Part shown: positions 6,756-12,987 of the stretch, in pieces | Layout of the letters: each line of letters opens with the position of its first letter | Position numbering within the stretch: position 1 is the stretch's first letter | Assembly (NCBI GenBank): GCA_019323575.1 | Contig: JAHWHB010000024.1 | Location: forward strand, 1 to 18,751 | Origin: Candidatus Woesearchaeota archaeon | GTDB lineage: Archaea > Nanobdellota > Nanobdellia > Woesearchaeales > ARS49 | Direction: 5' to 3' | DNA length: 18,751 nt | Notes under the pieces: generated by a model | The model's database searches: none | Told to the model about the DNA's origin: nothing | What the model saw: the letters and a program-made list of their open reading frames with translations, nothing else | Translations under genes and position numbers: made by a program

Positions 6756-7267
6756 GTGCACAACGCCTTAGCGGCAAGACAATCATCTCTCTCATCCTTA
6801 TAATCATCACGCTGATCCTCACAAACATCAACCTGCGAAGTCAACTGGTCATTCTCCTCAGTCAAAGTCTGAATAACATCCTTCTTGGCTTCAAGCTCCA
6901 CCTGAGCATTACGCAAAATAGACTCAGTACTCTCAAGCTCAGACTCCAACTGCTCCCTGGAACGCTCAAGCTGAACCTTCTCAGACTCCAACTGCTCTTT
7001 TGTTTCACGCACTTCAGTAAACTTCTCGCCAAGCTCAGACTCACGGGCAGACTTCAAAGTAAGCTCGCCCTTAACCTTATCCAACAAAGCCTGCTGAGCC
7101 TGCAACTCCTTAGAAACAACCTGGAGCTGGCCAAGCTTCTGCTGGTACTCAGTATTAATACGCTCAAAATTCATCTGGAAAAAAACAGTAGCGCCTACAA
7201 GAGAGGCAGAACTCAACAAAATCAAAAACAACAACACAATATTCGCATTTTTCGTAATAAAGCTCAT
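6746..7267 (-). CDS. Membrane-anchored coiled-coil protein
   Basis: A 173-aa protein with one N-terminal hydrophobic segment (about 9-31), which could be a signal anchor, followed by a long heptad-rich coiled coil (about 35-150) dense in Glu, Gln, Lys and Leu. The short tail contains four Cys residues, including CTC one residue before the C-terminus. No domain can be named. The likely topology is an extracytoplasmic coiled coil tethered to the membrane, possibly a spacer or oligomerisation device for the VWA complex. SD AAGGAG (7278-7283) overlaps the last codons of the upstream VWA gene, which ends in two tandem TAG codons 5 nt before this ATG. Its 3' end overlaps the next gene by 10 nt. It is not a family I recognise from textbook MoxR operons. 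Confidence 0.8.
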   Translation of the reverse strand: MSFITKNANIVLLFLILLSSASLVGATVFFQMNFERINTEYQQKLGQLQVVSKELQAQQALLDKVKGELTLKSARESELGEKFTEVRETKEQLESEKVQLERSREQLESELESTESILRNAQVELEAKKDVIQTLTEENDQLTSQVDVCEDQRDDYKDERDDCLAAKALCTCP

Positions 7268-7274
7268 TTTCCTA

Positions 7275-9662
7275 CTACTCCTTCCTAATTATTCTCCTTA
7301 TAAATATTTCGAACAGGAACAAAATAACAGCCAAACCAACAAAAGGCCACCTGACATAATCGCGGGAGTTAATAACACGCTTGGCACGAGTCCTAGCAAA
7401 ATCAGCAATACCATCAGCATCATCAGGACTGAAAACCCTGCCGCCAGTAGAACCAACAATCTTCTCCAGCTCAGAATTCATACCAAGACCCTCAAACTCA
7501 GACTCATAATTCACAGCAAAAACAGCACCAGCAACACTCTGGAAACCGGTCTGATCAACAAGCAAACTGCCAACATAAGTATCCTCATCAATCTTATAAA
7601 ACACAACATTCTCAGCCTGAGGCGGAACATCACTCTTAACAGTAATCTCAGCAGGCTCAAACAAACGAGTATCCTTAGCATCAATAAAAGAAGCACTCTT
7701 ACGCTCAGGATCACCAATAGCCCAGTTCAAAGTACGAGCAATCAAACGGGAATTAGGCTTGCCAAGCATACTGCCCGCCCACTTACTGCCATCATCAACA
7801 GTAAACGCAGCAACCCTGCCAAGACCCAAACGCCACACAGTCAAAACAGGCTCGCCAGTAGACGTAGTAGCAAGCAACCTAGCAGCGCCCTTAGGAGAGG
7901 CCTGATTATAACCATACAAAACAGCACTAGGCTCAAAATTCTCAGTAATAAAGTGGTTCTTATTCAAAACCACCAACTCCATCTGACCAGACTGAGCCTC
8001 CTGCTCATCAACAGGGCCAAACAAAATCTTAAGCCTAGACTCCTCAGTAGCACGGAAATAAATGCCATTAGTAATATCAGCAATATCCATCATAACCTGC
8101 TCATCAGTAGTAGGACCAACACCAACAGTATAAATCTTAAAACCACTATTCGCAGCAAACTTAGCAGCCTCATAAGCACTTGCAGGAGACTGAGTCTTGC
8201 CGTCACTCAACAAAACAATATTCTTGCTGCCGGAAAACTGGCCAAGCACGCTAAGAGCCTTCAAAAGACCAGCACCAATATTAGTGCCGCCGCCCCACTT
8301 CAAGCGACCAATCAAATCCTCAACGCCCTGCTTGGCAAAAACAGGACTAGGCTCAGAAATCAAATAAGCCTGAGTGTTAAAAGCAATAATAGCAACACGA
8401 GTATCAATCTTTAAATTATGCATGATATCAATAGTAGCAGACTTTGAAAAATCAGCAGTGCTAGTAAAACGGCCGAAAGGAGCGCCCTGCGAGCCAGAAA
8501 CATCAATAACAACAGCAATCAAAACATCACCAGGCTTCTTCTCAGGAGCGCCAACCATAACAGGAAGCATAGTCTCAAAAACAGAATTCCTATAATCTCC
8601 CTTATCATAAGAATTCTCACCGCCAAAAACAACCAAACCATTACCATCAGCAACAAAATCATTAACAACATCAGAAACAGGATCAACAGTCTCAGCCTTA
8701 ATATCATTAACAACAACAGCATAATAATCCTGCAAGCTCGCAGGCAATCTTGAAGCAACATCAACCTCGTACAACTGCTTCAACAAAACCTCAAGAGGGC
8801 TGGACTTCTCAGAATACAACAAAATCTTAGGCTTAGGAACAACCTTAACAGTCTTATAAAACACATTATTCTTAGGGAAAAAGTCGTCAACACTAACGCT
8901 CGCAGTAATCTTATGAGTTCCCTTGGCAAGCTGACGAGTAAACTGGAAAGCAGACTGGTCGGTTGTTTGGTCATAAACAACCTCATCATCAAGCATAACC
9001 TTAACAGGAACACTTTTGATGTTTCCCACCCGGTTAACAACAACAGTAAAAGTATTCTCAGAATCCTCCAAAGTCTTAGAAGGACCAAAAACAACAACAC
9101 CCGCATCATTCTTTATAGGATTTAAACGGACAGCATTAATCGTGGCATTAAGCTTAGAAGCATACAAAGCAACATCACCCAAATCAGCACCACTATTAAC
9201 ATTACCATCAGAAAACAACAAAACACTACTATGCGGCTCCAAACTGGCAAGAACAGAATCACCAATATTAGACACGCTGCCAGTACCAACAACCTTAACC
9301 TCAGTATTCATCTTCTTCTCAAGCCTAGAAGCAAGCTGCGCAGAAACATCCTCAAAAACAGACATAGACGTGCTGTTATCAACCAACAACTGAATAAAAG
9401 GGTCGCCCTCAATAATCTTCTCGCGCTGAACATAAGGAGAGGCAAGAGCAATAACAACAAGAATCACCATCAACGAACGAGTCACAAACATAAAACGCCT
9501 CAAACGCCTCTTCTGCAACTTAACAGAAGGCTCTTCCTTCAAAACAAGAAACTCACGACGCAACAACCACCAAATCAAAGGAATCAAGACAAGTATAGCT
9601 AACAAAACATAAGGATATTCCATGTGAGCATAAGCCCACCTCAAAACATCAGTAGCGCTCAT
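7275..9662 (-). CDS. Double-VWA membrane protein with a split glutamine-amidotransferase-like domain
   Basis: This 795-aa protein starts with two membrane segments (about 18-35 and 57-75) and ends with one (about 773-789). The first VWA domain has MIDAS DNSTS (95-99) and LLFSDG (148-153). A beta-rich region follows (about 190-275), then the first half of a class I amidotransferase-like fold (about 278-372; VVVNDIK, GLVVFGG). A second, complete VWA domain is inserted there, with MIDAS DVSGS (387-391), T460 in GGGTN and D487 in LLSDGK. The amidotransferase-like part appears to resume around 605-650 (VWRLGLGRVAAFTVDDGSKW). I see no catalytic Cys-His-Glu triad, so it is probably a binding or structural domain. 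Large bacterial VWA proteins of MoxR operons show the same architecture. The ATG overlaps the upstream VWA gene by 4 nt (ATGA). Confidence 0.88.
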   Translation of the reverse strand: MSATDVLRWAYAHMEYPYVLLAILVLIPLIWWLLRREFLVLKEEPSVKLQKRRLRRFMFVTRSLMVILVVIALASPYVQREKIIEGDPFIQLLVDNSTSMSVFEDVSAQLASRLEKKMNTEVKVVGTGSVSNIGDSVLASLEPHSSVLLFSDGNVNSGADLGDVALYASKLNATINAVRLNPIKNDAGVVVFGPSKTLEDSENTFTVVVNRVGNIKSVPVKVMLDDEVVYDQTTDQSAFQFTRQLAKGTHKITASVSVDDFFPKNNVFYKTVKVVPKPKILLYSEKSSPLEVLLKQLYEVDVASRLPASLQDYYAVVVNDIKAETVDPVSDVVNDFVADGNGLVVFGGENSYDKGDYRNSVFETMLPVMVGAPEKKPGDVLIAVVIDVSGSQGAPFGRFTSTADFSKSATIDIMHNLKIDTRVAIIAFNTQAYLISEPSPVFAKQGVEDLIGRLKWGGGTNIGAGLLKALSVLGQFSGSKNIVLLSDGKTQSPASAYEAAKFAANSGFKIYTVGVGPTTDEQVMMDIADITNGIYFRATEESRLKILFGPVDEQEAQSGQMELVVLNKNHFITENFEPSAVLYGYNQASPKGAARLLATTSTGEPVLTVWRLGLGRVAAFTVDDGSKWAGSMLGKPNSRLIARTLNWAIGDPERKSASFIDAKDTRLFEPAEITVKSDVPPQAENVVFYKIDEDTYVGSLLVDQTGFQSVAGAVFAVNYESEFEGLGMNSELEKIVGSTGGRVFSPDDADGIADFARTRAKRVINSRDYVRWPFVGLAVILFLFEIFIRRIIRKE

Positions 9663-11467
9663 ACGTCACCCCTATACTTCACGAAAAACACCTCAAACAA
9701 AATGAAAAACAAAGCAAACACAAGAAGCCAGATATCAAGCGGAAACTCCCTAGTCTCCTTAACAGGCTTCAACTCATACTCCAAACTCTTAGTGCCAACC
9801 TGCTTTTCAAGATTAACATTCGATTCAAGCTCATCAACCAAATTAACAGCAATAACACGGTCCTCCAGTTCATAGATGCCAACCTCATCAAGGACTAATG
9901 CTGCGCGCTTGACAGTCTTAGAAGGAGTCTTAATCTTCTGCTCCTTATCCAAAATCAAAGTATCGCCGGCCTTAAAATTCAAATTACGCACGTCCTGCTG
10001 CTCAGTAACAAACTTCATAAGCTCAGTCCAAAAAATAGGATAATGAGGAGCGTACTTGAACTCGCTATCCTCAGAAATGCCAAAATAAACAAGCTTGCCA
10101 GAACCAACAGGCTTAACAGAAATAACAGGAACACCATTAACAGAAGCAATAACAGACTGCTCACCCAAAGGCTCAGCAGTGAATAAATTAGTGACAGCGC
10201 CAAAATCAATATTCTTAGTAAACCTGTTCAACTGGTCAACACTAACAAAACCGCCATCAGACTTTCCAGAAATCTTCACAGGCAACAAACCACGATAATC
10301 CAAACGATCACTATTATCCTGAACACCAACAATAACAGTAGCGCCATTCTCAGCTCTGGCTAGAATGTCCTCAAAAGTGCCGGGCAAGACCTGAACAGGA
10401 TCAACATTATGAATCACAATAACATCAAAGCTGCCCTCAGAAATAACAGGAGGCTCAGTAACAACAACATCCAACTCCCCGGAAGCGAGCAAAGCATTCT
10501 TCAAAAAAGTACTCTCATTATTAGAAATTAAGAGAACTTTGGCCTTGCCGCCGGCAGGAGCGCTCAGAAAAGCATAATTGTCAACACCAAAATCATCAGA
10601 AACATCCAACTCAAGCATAGCAACACCAGCAGGAGTCTTAAAAGCAAAAGTCTCAATCGAATTAGCAGGAACAGACATAGGAACAACAGTAGAACCAACA
10701 CGAAGATTAAACTTTTGCTGCTCACCAAAATAATTCTTCACATAAACAGTACACTGGTCATTACCAACATCAAACTGAACAATGCCAACGTTCTTCCTCG
10801 GAGAACCTGCAACATTAATGAAATCAACAACCAAACCCTTGCTCTCAAGCACAGCCTTAGCAATATCAGGATCCTGGCCGCCAGTATTAATGAAATCACT
10901 GACGACAACCACTCTGCCCTCCTTCAAAGTCTCACCAGCAAGAATAACAGCCTCACCAATCCTTGAGATGGTAGACTTAGGAGAGAGACCATTCAAAAAC
11001 TTAGAAGCATCCTCAGCAGAAGCGTCCTGCAGAGCAATAAAAGGAACATCCTTAGCCAAAATAATAGTGTTCTTAGAGCCAAGAACCTTCTTAGCCTGAG
11101 CGATTGAGAGATCAAACCTAGACCTTGCGCCTTCCCTCACCTGCGAGCTAGCGCTAACGTCAAGAACTATGACCGTGTTTGATGCAGTAACGTCGTGCTG
11201 GTATTTAGTAAAAGGATGCGCAAAAGTCAAAACCAAACCAAGCAACAACAAAAGCTGAATAAGGAAAAGCCAGTCATGAGTAACCTGCCTCAAAAAACTG
11301 TTGAGACGGCGCATGCCAGAAGACCTCAAAAAAAACATCAAACTGGGAATAGCAAGCATCTTAGGCTTAGGACGAATCAAATACAAGATTATCAACGGAA
11401 CTAAGAATAACAACGCCCACAAACCATCGGGGCTACCTATATTTATCGGTCCTAAAGATAATGGCAT
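9659..11467 (-). CDS. BatA-like VWA membrane protein, first gene of the MoxR operon
   Basis: A 602-aa membrane protein. The N-terminal 85 residues match the BatA/aerotolerance-type N-terminal module: GLWALLFLVPLIILYLIRPK with a first membrane segment (about 16-31), a basic linker, and a second segment (about 66-84). A VWA domain follows with MIDAS DVSAS (103-107) and VVVSDF (187-192). A beta-rich region leads to an amidotransferase-like part (about 308-480; GSFDVIVIHN, GSGKLVYFGI), and a last membrane segment lies at about 578-595. It differs from its 795-aa neighbour in having one VWA domain. The soluble parts would face outward or inward as a block; orientation cannot be fixed from sequence alone. 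A TATA box at 11496-11503 would give a leader of only a few nucleotides. Confidence 0.88.
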   Translation of the reverse strand: MPLSLGPINIGSPDGLWALLFLVPLIILYLIRPKPKMLAIPSLMFFLRSSGMRRLNSFLRQVTHDWLFLIQLLLLLGLVLTFAHPFTKYQHDVTASNTVIVLDVSASSQVREGARSRFDLSIAQAKKVLGSKNTIILAKDVPFIALQDASAEDASKFLNGLSPKSTISRIGEAVILAGETLKEGRVVVVSDFINTGGQDPDIAKAVLESKGLVVDFINVAGSPRKNVGIVQFDVGNDQCTVYVKNYFGEQQKFNLRVGSTVVPMSVPANSIETFAFKTPAGVAMLELDVSDDFGVDNYAFLSAPAGGKAKVLLISNNESTFLKNALLASGELDVVVTEPPVISEGSFDVIVIHNVDPVQVLPGTFEDILARAENGATVIVGVQDNSDRLDYRGLLPVKISGKSDGGFVSVDQLNRFTKNIDFGAVTNLFTAEPLGEQSVIASVNGVPVISVKPVGSGKLVYFGISEDSEFKYAPHYPIFWTELMKFVTEQQDVRNLNFKAGDTLILDKEQKIKTPSKTVKRAALVLDEVGIYELEDRVIAVNLVDELESNVNLEKQVGTKSLEYELKPVKETREFPLDIWLLVFALFFILFEVFFVKYRGDV

Positions 11468-11495
11468 ATTTTCAGTATCCTTTTTAGTATATTGA

Positions 11496-11503
11496 TTTAA
11501 ATA
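11496..11503 (-). promoter_or_regulatory. TATA box, MoxR/VWA operon
   Basis: TATTTAAA on the minus strand is centred about 32 nt upstream of the ATG at 11467, predicting a near-leaderless start for the six-gene operon. Confidence 0.5.
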
Positions 11504-11514
11504 GTTTGTGGAGT

Positions 11515-11528
11515 TCAGGCAAGCCTGA
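11515..11528. repeat. Perfect short palindrome over the PIN gene stop codon
   Basis: TCAGGC-AA-GCCTGA is a perfect dyad that includes the TGA stop of the PIN toxin gene and lies 11 bp upstream of the MoxR-operon TATA box. It could be an operator or an RNA 3' stem. No T-run follows, so a terminator is not supported. Confidence 0.35.
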
Positions 11529-11928
11529 CCCCATCAACTTCAGCAATCGAATCAAAATCAGCATCATCAGAAACAAGACTATCCGCCTTAACCTCAAGAC
11601 ACGAGGCAGCATGAAGCGCGTCCCTAGGACTAAGATTGGAATATTTCTGCATCAAACGCAAAGATTTCAAAGATATAGCAGTAATCAAAGGCACGAATTT
11701 AATGGGCAACTGCAAAATGCGAAAGCCCTGCTCAACAGCCAGTTTCCTATCTTTTTTCTGCCTCACAATAACCCAGACGACCTCATCAATTGTCAACAAA
11801 GAAGTAAAACCAGTCTCTTTTCCATCAGCGACCCTCAAAAGCAGGTCTTTTGCCTTAACGGTTCTAGGGTCGTCGTCAGAGCCAAGACAGGCAAAAACAA
11901 AAACATTAGCATCAAGATAAACGCTCAT
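11515..11928 (-). CDS. PIN-domain toxin, VapC-like
   Basis: This 137-aa PIN-domain RNase has the four expected acidic sites: D6 (YLDANVF), E49 (TIDEVVW), D103 (SPRDALHAA) and D121/D122 (VSDDADF). Length and layout match VapC toxins, which cleave tRNA or rRNA and are held inactive by a cognate antitoxin. Its ATG overlaps the AbrB-type gene upstream by 4 nt (ATGA), the standard antitoxin-first arrangement. The 3' end contains a short palindrome spanning the stop codon. Base composition follows the surrounding strand skew, so the module has probably resided here for some time. A role in genome stabilisation or growth control is inferred; the RNA target cannot be predicted. Confidence 0.88.
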   Translation of the reverse strand: MSVYLDANVFVFACLGSDDDPRTVKAKDLLLRVADGKETGFTSLLTIDEVVWVIVRQKKDRKLAVEQGFRILQLPIKFVPLITAISLKSLRLMQKYSNLSPRDALHAASCLEVKADSLVSDDADFDSIAEVDGVRLA

Positions 11929-12170
11929 AACTGAGACGCGTATTCCTTATCCCAGTCGACGCGCTTAGGAAACTTAACCTTATCCTTAACAGCAGTAAAA
12001 AATTCATTCAAAGCATCACGAGGCTTCTTCTTCTCAATAACAATTACGTCATCCTGAACTGAAAAAACAACCTCGCTGCCAGGAGCGATACTAAACAAAT
12101 CACGCACCGGCTTGGGAATGACAACCTGGCCTTTCTCGCCAACACTTGCAGACAATTTAAGTTCTACCAT
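11925..12170 (-). CDS. AbrB/SpoVT-family antitoxin, VapB-like
   Basis: An 81-aa protein with a swapped-hairpin AbrB domain at residues 5-48: VGEKGQVVIPKPVRDLF, then APGSEVVF and DDVIVIEKK. The C-terminal part (about 49-81, ending FPKRVDWDKEYASQL) would be the toxin-neutralising tail that inserts into the PIN active site. AbrB-type antitoxins usually repress their own operon with or without the toxin. I chose the ATG at 12170 because a TATA box (12191-12200) lies about 26 nt upstream, which fits a leaderless mRNA, and because AbrB proteins normally begin only a few residues before the GEKGQ motif. An ATG at 12188 would add six residues and fall almost on the TATA box. An inverted repeat at 12219-12240 is a candidate operator. 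Confidence 0.85.
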   Translation of the reverse strand: MVELKLSASVGEKGQVVIPKPVRDLFSIAPGSEVVFSVQDDVIVIEKKKPRDALNEFFTAVKDKVKFPKRVDWDKEYASQL

Positions 12171-12190
12171 AAGGTATGAAAAAGTCATAC

Positions 12191-12200
12191 TAATATATAA
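12191..12200 (-). promoter_or_regulatory. TATA box, AbrB/PIN operon
   Basis: TTATATATTA on the minus strand is centred about 26 nt upstream of the antitoxin ATG at 12170, indicating a leaderless transcript. Confidence 0.6.
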
Positions 12201-12218
12201 TACTTTCTGTGGGGCGTG

Positions 12219-12240
12219 TTGTCACTAAATAGTGGCACAA
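12219..12240. promoter_or_regulatory. Inverted repeat between two divergent promoters, candidate operator
   Basis: TTGTCACTA (12219-12227) and TAGTGGCACAA (12230-12240) are inverted arms, perfect except for a 2-base GC insertion in the right arm. The repeat sits 18 bp from the antitoxin TATA and 11 bp from the TATA of the opposite gene cluster. Autoregulation by the AbrB-type antitoxin is a plausible use. Confidence 0.5.
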
Positions 12241-12251
12241 TAAACGAAAGG

Positions 12252-12259
12252 TTTATATA
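12252..12259 (+). promoter_or_regulatory. TATA box with BRE-like purines, small-gene cluster
   Basis: TTTATATA preceded by CGAAAGG resembles a strong archaeal BRE/TATA. Transcription would start near 12280, just before the SD AGGTGA at 12284-12289. Confidence 0.6.
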
Positions 12260-12297
12260 TTAAGAAAGCGTTAATAATTGTATAGGTGAAGACAAAA

Positions 12298-12651
12298 ATG
12301 ACTTTATCACAACTAAGACGAAAAATAAACGATTCATACATAGGACAGAAGATAAACCACACAATACCAGGAATACTGGTAGAAGGAACAAGCAGGTTTG
12401 TCAGGGATGCCTTTGCTGATGCAGCTTGTCATATGCCTGATGATTTTGACCGTCAAGACAAAGTTATACACAATTATTACGCTTGGGACGCAACACCACG
12501 TTCACATTACTCCCACAAATCTCCAATTTACAGACAGGTGATTGTTGACGGGAAACTGTCTGCAATGGAAAGAATACCAACTCTAAGTGCACTTTTTCCC
12601 AACACATTTCCAAAACCAGAACCATCAGAATACCACTGGGTGCTAAAATGA
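12298..12651 (+). CDS. Unrecognised protein, 117 aa, atypical composition
   Basis: I do not recognise this protein. It is soluble, with no hydrophobic segment, two Cys or fewer, and aromatic- and His-rich stretches (HNYYAWDATPRSHYSHKS). The ATG at 12298 is preferred because AGGTGA lies 8 nt upstream; a GTG at 12286 overlaps that SD. The stop overlaps the next gene by 4 nt (ATGA), and a promoter lies at 12252. Its base usage is unlike the rest of the window: bases 12421-12480 have A19 C12 G10 T19, whereas skewed neighbours have very few G or T. It uses codons such as TTT, GAT, GCT and CGT, rare in other + strand genes here. This suggests recent acquisition, perhaps from a virus or plasmid, which is inference. 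Confidence 0.65.
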   Translation: MTLSQLRRKINDSYIGQKINHTIPGILVEGTSRFVRDAFADAACHMPDDFDRQDKVIHNYYAWDATPRSHYSHKSPIYRQVIVDGKLSAMERIPTLSALFPNTFPKPEPSEYHWVLK

Positions 12652-12827
12652 AAGACAACGAACAAAGCTGCGAAGTCTCAATAAAAGACCTTAAACCAGC
12701 GCTACCTGAAACAGTTTACAACTGCAAAGGATGCCCAATAGAAAAAGGCAGCACATCATGCTACCACCAAATGTACCATTCAGACAGGCACTGCCAGAAA
12801 TATTTCTCAAAAAATGAAAGTAAATGA
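12648..12827 (+). CDS. Cys-rich microprotein, 59 aa
   Basis: This short frame starts with an ATG inside the ATGA overlap with the preceding gene and ends with TGA at 12825-12827. The core has C26-x2-C29-x8-C38-x10-C49 (CKGCP, SCYH, RHC), a spacing that fits a single zinc site or an iron-sulfur/redox site. C8 is a fifth Cys. No family is recognised. The next gene carries a Cys pattern with the same C-x2-C-x8-C start, so the two may be paralogues or partners. Tight coupling to the 117-aa gene implies a common purpose. Confidence that it is coding rests on the Cys spacing, the ATGA junction and conservation of the pattern next door. Confidence 0.6.
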   Translation: MKDNEQSCEVSIKDLKPALPETVYNCKGCPIEKGSTSCYHQMYHSDRHCQKYFSKNESK

Positions 12828-12840
12828 AGATAAACAGCGA

Positions 12841-12987
12841 ATGTACACCAAAAATCAAACCCAAGATTCAGATAAACCAATCCTTCACTGCAGCACGTGC
12901 ATATACCTTCCAAACTCAAATTCATGCAAAAGAACTTCTCCCTACTTTACCTGCATACAAGATTTGAAAAAAACAGAAGAAAAATAA
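12841..12987 (+). CDS. Cys-rich microprotein, 48 aa
   Basis: A 48-residue frame from ATG 12841 to TAA 12985-12987 with C17-x2-C20-x8-C29-x8-C38 (HCSTC, SCKR, FTCI) and a Lys/Glu-rich end. The pattern mirrors the 59-aa neighbour. No SD is obvious. The ATG at 12824, in the ATGA of the previous stop, opens a different frame (47 codons to 12967) that lacks these Cys residues. That frame's first residues (MKINSEC) resemble the start of the neighbour (MKDNEQSC), so the original gene may have begun there and suffered a frameshift. The stop abuts the stop of the convergent cbf5 gene with no gap. Function is unknown; a small metal-binding protein is the simplest reading. Confidence 0.5.
   Translation: MYTKNQTQDSDKPILHCSTCIYLPNSNSCKRTSPYFTCIQDLKKTEEK

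Noticed and set aside
6012..6803. 263-codon frame on + opposite the three-TM protein
   Set aside because: Shadow of the membrane protein gene, explained by the strand bias. No SD or domain.
11515..11528. Palindrome as a transcription terminator
   Set aside because: The loop is only 2 nt and no T-run follows on either strand, so a terminator is not supported.
12824..12967. 47-codon frame starting at the ATGA after the 59-aa gene
   Set aside because: Lacks the Cys pattern seen in the overlapping 12841 frame. Kept only as evidence for a possible frameshift.
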